This document shows, piece after piece, positions 58,926 to 64,000 of a stretch of DNA of 64,000 nucleotides. The translations under genes and the position numbers were made by a program. Under the pieces are notes generated by a model, which was not told where the DNA came from, did no database searches, and saw only the letters and a program-made list of their open reading frames with translations. The DNA lies in NCBI RefSeq assembly GCF_018304765.1, contig NZ_CP072643.1, positions 930,001 through 994,000 of the forward strand, read 5' to 3'. The DNA is from Chloracidobacterium sp. N (GTDB lineage: Bacteria > Acidobacteriota > Blastocatellia > Chloracidobacteriales > Chloracidobacteriaceae). Every line of letters begins with the position of its first letter. Position 1 is the first letter of the stretch.

Positions 58926-60350
58926 TCATAAGTCTTCCTCCCAGAGGTTGTCAAAGCGGGTGCAGGCTTTGATGAAGGTCAGTTCAACCGTGCCCGTAGG
59001 GCCGTTGCGCTGTTTGGCCACGATGAGTTCGGCCCGTCCGGCATTGTCGTCCGTGGGGTTATACATCTCTTCCCGGAAAATGAACGCCACGACATCCGCA
59101 TCCTGCTCAATGCTGCCGCTTTCGCGCAAGTCGGACAGCATCGGACGGTGGTCGGCGCGATTCTCTGACGCGCGGCTGAGCTGGGACAGGGCAATCAACG
59201 GAATGTCGAGTTCCTTGGCCAGCCCCTTCAGATCGCGGGAAATCTGCGAAACCTCCGTCTGGCGGTTTTCGTGGCGTCCGCGGCCGCGCACGAGCTGGAG
59301 GTAATCCACAATGAGCAGGTCAAGACCGTGCTGCGCCTTGAGCCGCCGCGCCTTGGCGCGCATCTCGGCGACCGAAATGCCCGGTGTGTCGTCAATGAAG
59401 ATGGGTGCGGTCGTCAGTTCCTGGAGGGCTTCGGCGAGTTTTCGCCATTCGTCACGGCTCAGATAGCCGCTCCGCAACCGCTGTGAATCCACGCGGCTCT
59501 GGGCGCACAGCAGGCGCATGACGAGCGATTCCTTGGACATCTCCAGCGAAAAGATGCCCACCCGCTTGCCGTCCACCACGGCTGCATTCTGCGCGATGTT
59601 GAGACAAAAGGCGGTTTTGCCGGCTGACGGCCGCGCCGCGACGATGATGAGGTCGGACGGCTGGAGTCCATTGGTCAGGCGGTCGAAGTCGGCAAACCCC
59701 GTGGCCAGCCCCGTCAGGCGGCCGCTGGTGCTCTGGGCGGCTTCGACCTGTTGGAGCTGCGTGCGGGCCACCTCGGACACTGGTACGAAGCCGCTGCGGA
59801 TGCGGGCTTCCCCAACCTCGAAAATGCCGCGCTCCAGCTCATCGATGATGCTGTGGGCATCCTGTTCCTCCAGCCGGCAGGCCCGGATGCCGGCCTGACA
59901 GATGTCAATGGCCCGGCGGAGCATGGATTTGTCTTTGACCGTTTTGGCGTAGGCCTCGAGGTTGGCCGGGATGGCATAGGCGTCCAGCAGCGCCGAAAGG
60001 GCGGTGATGCCGCCGACTTTGTCGAGCTGGCCGCGCTGGCGCAGGAGCGTGGCGAGGGTGGTGGGATCAATCGGCTGTCCGGTTTCCGACAGCTCGCGCA
60101 TAGCCGCAAAAATCTGCTGGTGACTGGGCCGGAAGAAGTCTTCCGGCTGGAGCAGTTCCAGCGCCTCGTGGCACACCTCATTGTCCAGCAGAATCGAAGC
60201 CAGGATGCTGCGCTCGGCATCCAGGTCGTGCGGGAGGGTAAAGGTTTCTTCCGTGGTTTTGGCGTCGGCTTTGGCCCGCCCCTTCGGAGACCCCGTGTAG
60301 AAGGCGAGCATGGGACTTTCGGAGTCGGTTTTGCCTGATCGTCCTGACAT
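58926..60350 (-). CDS. dnaB: Replicative DNA helicase DnaB
   Basis: The 474-residue protein has the DnaB N-terminal domain (LPHDLDAERSIL), Walker A ARPSAGKTA (239-247), IFSLEMSKESLVMRLL, DLLIVDYLQL and DLRESGSIEQDAD. It unwinds the fork during replication. No intein is present. The start at 60350 is used; a shorter start at 60311 is possible. The frame is open to 60632 but without conserved sequence. Confidence 0.96.
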   Translation of the reverse strand: MSGRSGKTDSESPMLAFYTGSPKGRAKADAKTTEETFTLPHDLDAERSILASILLDNEVCHEALELLQPEDFFRPSHQQIFAAMRELSETGQPIDPTTLATLLRQRGQLDKVGGITALSALLDAYAIPANLEAYAKTVKDKSMLRRAIDICQAGIRACRLEEQDAHSIIDELERGIFEVGEARIRSGFVPVSEVARTQLQQVEAAQSTSGRLTGLATGFADFDRLTNGLQPSDLIIVAARPSAGKTAFCLNIAQNAAVVDGKRVGIFSLEMSKESLVMRLLCAQSRVDSQRLRSGYLSRDEWRKLAEALQELTTAPIFIDDTPGISVAEMRAKARRLKAQHGLDLLIVDYLQLVRGRGRHENRQTEVSQISRDLKGLAKELDIPLIALSQLSRASENRADHRPMLSDLRESGSIEQDADVVAFIFREEMYNPTDDNAGRAELIVAKQRNGPTGTVELTFIKACTRFDNLWEEDL

Positions 60351-60573
60351 ACTGGGCCTGACGTGGGGCGAAAGGGCGCCGGTCTGACGGCCAAGGCGAA
60401 GAACAGACGGCGGTGCCCCGTGTCGCTTGAACCTGGTTTCCCCAAACGACGCTCGACTGGTGGCGCGCCGTGCCCGGCAGGTCGGACCCCGGCGCGGGTA
60501 TATGGCTCTGGTTTCCCTGGCAAACCGTACCAGACCCGCCGCCGGACGGCACGCCGATTCTTCGTGGCGCGGC

Positions 60574-60909
60574 TCAGCACGGATAAGCCGGCGGATGAAA
60601 TTCCTCCGGGAACAGCGGGGTGACGTTGACACTCCAGTAGTTGTCGGAGCGCTCCAGGCTGCCCACCGCCAGGATAATCAGGTGATTCATGCCGACGACC
60701 AGCGTACCGACCGACCCCACAATGAGAAATCCCTGCTCTTCGAGCGCCTCCCGGGCCGAGCGGGCTTTTTTCTCGCAGAACGGTACAACAAAACCGTCCT
60801 GCAGGGCCTGTTTCCAGCGTGCCAGCAGGGCAAAGGCATAAGATTCAAGTCCGCCCACCGCAAGGGCTTCCGCCTTGGGAAAGGTTGCCTCCCAGAATTG
60901 CATGTTCAT
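60574..60909 (-). CDS. Small hypothetical protein
   Basis: The 111-residue protein begins MNMQFWEATFPKAEALAVGG and has a hydrophobic stretch GTLVVGMNHLIILAVGSLER in the second half. GAGG is seven bases ahead of the ATG at 60909, which supports real translation. No family is recognised. It is 223 bases upstream of dnaB, and that gap shows no gene. Confidence 0.55.
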   Translation of the reverse strand: MNMQFWEATFPKAEALAVGGLESYAFALLARWKQALQDGFVVPFCEKKARSAREALEEQGFLIVGSVGTLVVGMNHLIILAVGSLERSDNYWSVNVTPLFPEEFHPPAYPC

Positions 60910-61052
60910 GGCCACACCTCATACGTCCACCCGGAGCAGGCGGCACATCAGTGGTTGTCGGCAAGTCGTGCTGTCGTCGGCATGCGTGCGTTGTCGGGTT
61001 GGGGGACGGTTGCTGGATAGGGGGCGTTCTCAAAGGTCAGGGCCGCCGTTGA

Positions 61053-62309
61053 CTAGGCTGCCAGAAAATCCAGTGCCAGCGCGGACATCGCCCGCACACC
61101 AGCGGCAATACTCACTTCATCCACTGCAAATCTGGGGGTGTGAATGTCTCCGTCAATGCCGGCCGTGTGGTTGGAAACACCCAGCGAATAAAACATCGCC
61201 GGCACGGCGCGGGCAAAATAGGCAAAGTCTTCGGCACCCATCCGTGGGGCATGCTCAATCACGCGCTCGTCCCCGGCCACCCGCCGGAGCGTCGGCAGCA
61301 TCTGCTCCACCAGCGCCCGATCATTGACCAGTGGTGGAACGAGCCGCTCATAGCGAATGTCGCAACTGGCTCCGCTGCCGGCTGCCGCATTTGAGACAAT
61401 CTGGTGAATCAGGTGCTCAGTTTCGGTCCGCACGGTTTCGTCAAAAGCCCGTACCGTGCCTTCCAGGATGACTTCATCGGCGACAATGTTGTAGCGCCGT
61501 CCGCCCTGCATCCGTCCGACCGTCAACACCATCGGCTGCTGGGCATCAATCATCCGGCTGCGGATGGTCTGAAGCATCATGACGATGGTCGAAGCCACGA
61601 CGATGGCATCCACGCCCCGGTGCGGATAGGCCCCGTGGGCCATGCGCCCTCGGACGGTGATGGTAAACCGGTCACAGCTCGACATCATCACGCCCTCGTT
61701 GTAGCCAAGCTGTCCGGCGGCCAGCGGCGGGTAGCAGTGTAGGGCAAACATGGCGTCCGGGCGCTGGGGTTCCAGCGCGCCTTCGTCCAGCATCAGCTTG
61801 GCCCCGCCCACCTCGCCCGGCGGCGGCCCTTCTTCGGCCGGCTGGAAGAAAAAGCGAACGGTACCGCAGAAGTACTGGCGCAGCCGTGCGAGCACCTCTG
61901 CCGTACCCAAGGCCACCGTCATGTGAACGTCGTGGCCGCAGGCATGCATCACCCCCGGCACGGTTGAGGCAAAGGGCAGTCCCGGTGGTTCGTCAATGGG
62001 CAGGGCATCCATATCGGCCCGGATGCCGACGACCCTGCCGGGTTGCCGGCCGTGGAGGGTGGCCACGATGCCGTGGTGGGCGACGTTGGTGCGCAGTTCA
62101 AAGCCGCCAATTTCGCGCAGCCGGTGCAGGAGAAACCGCGACGTGCGGACTTCGCGGTTGGAAAGTTCCGGGTGCTGATGCAACTCGCGCCGGGTGGCAA
62201 TGAGCCGGGGTTCGAGGTGGGCTACCAGATCAGCCACATACCGGTCACGGTGTTTGACCGAATCGAACGAGCGCGGGTGCGTGGAAGTGGTGACAGCGTC
62301 ATCAGGCAT
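61053..62309 (-). CDS. M20 family amidohydrolase (IAA-amino acid hydrolase/aminoacylase-like)
   Basis: The 418-residue metallopeptidase has RRELHQHPELS, GIRADMDALPI, HACGHDVHMT, FFFQPAEEG and MGAEDFAYF, the metal-binding and catalytic motifs of the M20D group. It hydrolyses N-acyl amino acids or related amides. No signal peptide. Divergent from the CAP gene. Confidence 0.92.
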   Translation of the reverse strand: MPDDAVTTSTHPRSFDSVKHRDRYVADLVAHLEPRLIATRRELHQHPELSNREVRTSRFLLHRLREIGGFELRTNVAHHGIVATLHGRQPGRVVGIRADMDALPIDEPPGLPFASTVPGVMHACGHDVHMTVALGTAEVLARLRQYFCGTVRFFFQPAEEGPPPGEVGGAKLMLDEGALEPQRPDAMFALHCYPPLAAGQLGYNEGVMMSSCDRFTITVRGRMAHGAYPHRGVDAIVVASTIVMMLQTIRSRMIDAQQPMVLTVGRMQGGRRYNIVADEVILEGTVRAFDETVRTETEHLIHQIVSNAAAGSGASCDIRYERLVPPLVNDRALVEQMLPTLRRVAGDERVIEHAPRMGAEDFAYFARAVPAMFYSLGVSNHTAGIDGDIHTPRFAVDEVSIAAGVRAMSALALDFLAA

Positions 62310-62438
62310 GGTCTTGCAAACGGTGATTCACGATTTCAAACGGCATTTCGGAGAAGTTTCATGAGAAATAGTCCAATGGTAATCTTACCTGCGCCCGTTG
62401 GAAATCATACTTTGCGAAAACGGTCAGTCCGCTTGGGC

Positions 62439-62478
62439 TGGACGCGCAGCGCAGGTTGGATTGGACGCGCAGCGCAGG
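62439..62478. repeat. 17-bp direct repeat before the CAP-domain gene
   Basis: TGGACGCGCAGCGCAGG occurs at 62439-62455 and 62462-62478, 23 bases apart, just upstream of the CAP-domain start. Could be an operator or a duplication by slippage. Confidence 0.6.
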
Positions 62479-62493
62479 GAGGTCATAGAAGGC

Positions 62494-63432
62494 ATGCGGT
62501 ACACGTTGGCCGGCTGGTGGTTCCTGGTGTTGGTGGTGGTGCTGCCTGGGGCGCGCCCCGAATTGGCGGCGGACACTTCCGGGGCGCAAACCGCAAATGA
62601 AACCAAGGTGGACTTCGCCCGTATCCGGCGCGAACTGCTGGACATGATCAACGCCCAGCGCGCGCGGGCCGGTGCGCCGCCCGTCGCACTCGACGACCTT
62701 GCCGGTCAGGTTGCCGAAGCCCATGCGCAGGAGATGGCACAGTACAACTACCTGAGCCACTGGAACCGCGCTGGCTTCCTGCCCTACATGCGCTATGGGC
62801 TGCGGGGTGGGACGGACTACTGCGCCGAAAATGTCTCCATGCTTTCGGGGCTGTCGCCGCGTGCCGGCACGGCCGAAGTCAGGGAAGCCATTCTCCAGCT
62901 CCAGCAGTCCATGCACGATGAAACCCCGCCCAATGACGGCCATCGCCGCACGATTCTCAACCCGGAGCATACCCACGTGGGTCTGGGCATGGCCGTGGTT
63001 GGGAAGGAGCTGCGTCTGGCGCAGGAGTTCCTGAGCCGCTACATCCGCTTTGAACCGCTGCCCACCCAGTCCCGGCCGGGAGACCGGTTGAATGTCGTCG
63101 GGCAGGTACTCAACCCGGATGCGTATGCCTTCTATGCCGCCACGGTATATCACGAGCCGCTGCCCCAGCCGCTGACGCTGGAACGCCTCCGCCAGCCGCG
63201 CCCCTACACCCTGCCGGAAACCTCCCGCATGCTCAAACCCCGCCTCACCGACGGTTCGCAATATACCGACGGCACGACCGGCGAAATCGAAGTCGGCGCT
63301 GGCGGGCGCTTCAAATTCGAGCTGTCGTTTCCCAAGCGCGAGCCGGGCGTCTATACGGCGCTCGTCTTCGTACAGCGCGGCGTCAGGGGCAAACCCTTCC
63401 CGGCGGGAAGTCTCTGCTTCCGGGTTGAGTAA
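62494..63432 (+). CDS. Exported CAP-domain (SCP/PR1-like) protein
   Basis: The 312-residue protein begins with a signal peptide (LAGWWFLVLVVVLPGARP) and has a CAP domain with AEAHAQEMAQYNYLSHWN, AENVS and DGHRRTILNPEHTHVGLG, including the conserved His and Glu residues. About 130 further residues form a beta-rich tail of unknown kind. ATG 62494 is chosen because the signal peptide starts there. Bacterial CAP proteins are secreted or cell-surface; their roles are mostly unknown. Confidence 0.88.
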   Translation: MRYTLAGWWFLVLVVVLPGARPELAADTSGAQTANETKVDFARIRRELLDMINAQRARAGAPPVALDDLAGQVAEAHAQEMAQYNYLSHWNRAGFLPYMRYGLRGGTDYCAENVSMLSGLSPRAGTAEVREAILQLQQSMHDETPPNDGHRRTILNPEHTHVGLGMAVVGKELRLAQEFLSRYIRFEPLPTQSRPGDRLNVVGQVLNPDAYAFYAATVYHEPLPQPLTLERLRQPRPYTLPETSRMLKPRLTDGSQYTDGTTGEIEVGAGGRFKFELSFPKREPGVYTALVFVQRGVRGKPFPAGSLCFRVE

Positions 63433-63449
63433 CGTCGGATGGGGCGTCA

Positions 63450-63504
63450 GTGAAATTTTCGTAGGGCGGAAACCAAGTTTTTGGATACCACCCGGAAATT
63501 TCAC
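63450..63504. repeat. 12-bp inverted repeat downstream of the CAP gene
   Basis: GTGAAATTTTCG (63450-63461) pairs with CGGAAATTTCAC (63493-63504) with one G-T pair; the loop holds a smaller CCAA/TTGG hairpin. It starts 18 bases after the CAP-gene stop. No T-run follows, so it is not a standard terminator. Confidence 0.6.
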
Positions 63505-63692
63505 ATCCCCGGCGTGGTGCTTCATTTCCGTTCTCCCTTCTGGCAGGGCCGCACGCTGCCGTGGCGGCTGCGCTAAAGACAGACGTTACAAAATTTTGCA
63601 TTCTTTGCCGTGGGTTGTTCTCCGGTGGGGCGGGGCCGGAGAAGTGGCCCTGTTGGGCCGGGTTGGCCACGGCCTGGAAGGTAACAGCACTG

Positions 63693-63708
63693 TGGCATCG
63701 AAGTTGCT
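63693..63708 (+). promoter_or_regulatory. Sigma-54-type promoter before the receptor gene
   Basis: TGGCATC, four bases (GAAG), then TTGCT matches the -24/-12 consensus, with GG and GC ten bases apart. It is 74 bases before the receptor ATG. Confidence 0.55.
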
Positions 63709-63782
63709 TGTCTCTGGCTCAACGAAACCGGCAGCCATAACAAGCCGGGTGGTTTTCTGCGCAGCAGAGAGGAGAAAGCAGT

Positions 63783-64000
63783 ATGACGAACTGGATGAGT
63801 CGTCTGGTGTACGCCGTCGTCCTGGTGTTCGGGTTGGTGACGGCAGGTTATGCCCAACTCGACACCGGGACGATCACCGGGACGGTATCCGATGAATCCA
63901 AGGCTGTGGTTGGCAATGCGACCGTTACCGTGCGGAACGTCCGTACCGGGCTGACCCGCACGACCCAGACGGATGGCGACGGACGTTTCCGTTTCAGCAG
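63783..64000 (+). CDS. Oar-like/TonB-dependent receptor with carboxypeptidase-regulatory N-terminal domain (cut by window edge)
   Basis: The first 72 codons give a signal peptide (SRLVYAVVLVFGLVTAGYAQ) followed by GTITGTVSDESKAVVGNATV and TQTDGDGRFRFS, a CarboxypepD_reg-like domain. In Acidobacteria this N terminus leads large outer-membrane receptors of the Oar/TonB-dependent kind, used for uptake of sugars or other ligands. AGGAG lies eight bases ahead of the ATG. The rest, including any beta-barrel, is outside the window. Confidence 0.8.
   Translation, partial: MTNWMSRLVYAVVLVFGLVTAGYAQLDTGTITGTVSDESKAVVGNATVTVRNVRTGLTRTTQTDGDGRFRFS

Larger units (their letters stand above)
63433..63782. 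other. 350-bp intergenic region: inverted repeat and sigma-54-like promoter, no gene
   Basis: Apart from the inverted repeat at 63450-63504 and the promoter-like site at 63693-63708, nothing gene-like is seen. Short open frames on both strands lack ribosome sites and family resemblance. Confidence 0.6.

Overview
The window reads as a chromosomal piece of a GC-rich, aerobic or microaerophilic, chlorophototrophic acidobacterium, most probably a Chloracidobacterium. The basis is a bacteriochlorophyll gene run (bchH, hemA, bchL, bciB, a bchF-type hydratase and two radical-SAM genes of the BchQ/BchR kind) together with acidobacterial-style genes: an ECF sigma factor beside a Ser/Thr kinase, an Oar-like receptor with an N-terminal carboxypeptidase-regulatory domain, and a CruF-type carotenoid gene. 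The species name is an inference; no rRNA gene lies in the window.

Layout. 1-190 is the 3' end of an AT-rich unknown gene. 207-7043 (minus) is a signalling block: DUF4384 lipoprotein-like protein, ECF sigma factor, Ser/Thr kinase and a TPR-CHAT protease. 7262-9198 (plus) is btaB-btaA for betaine lipid. 9228-10991 (minus) is a TOPRIM/AAA ATPase pair of defence type. 11042-23768 holds mostly housekeeping genes: DsbD, acetyl-CoA synthetase, hydrolases, a POT transporter, an orphan FliI/SctN-type ATPase, an S9 peptidase and a VOC protein. 23953-29052 is AT-richer and carries two type II restriction-modification systems around a GH27 glycosidase. 29067-34477 holds ligA, hbd, queF, a class II aldolase and plsY. 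34482-41443 (plus) runs from a response regulator-histidine kinase, through a SAM-II riboswitch with terminator, to metY-metX-lysC, a UGA-containing selenoprotein and cruF. 41567-43714 has zinc-free S14 and L31, an SDR and an SCP2-like protein. 43803-56859 (plus) is an ATP-grasp-like gene followed by the bacteriochlorophyll cluster, ended by a clear terminator. 56999-62309 (minus) has KdsC-like, SET-domain, TIGR02265-like, DnaB and M20 amidohydrolase genes. 62494-64000 (plus) has a CAP-domain protein and the start of a receptor behind a sigma-54-like promoter.

How the genes work together. bchH, bchL, bciB and bchF take protoporphyrin through the chelatase, DPOR, 8-vinyl reductase and 3-vinyl hydratase steps, and hemA supplies 5-aminolevulinate precursors to the same cluster. 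metY-metX-lysC form a methionine/aspartate-family operon read through a SAM-sensing leader. The two most unusual items are an in-frame UGA in a GrdB-family redox protein (39918-40649), with a bacterial SECIS-like hairpin directly after it, and the DUF4384/ECF/kinase/CHAT module. The BstYI-like restriction system, the second tail-to-tail restriction system with an unrecognised nuclease, and the unknown membrane protein inside the bch cluster also deserve follow-up.
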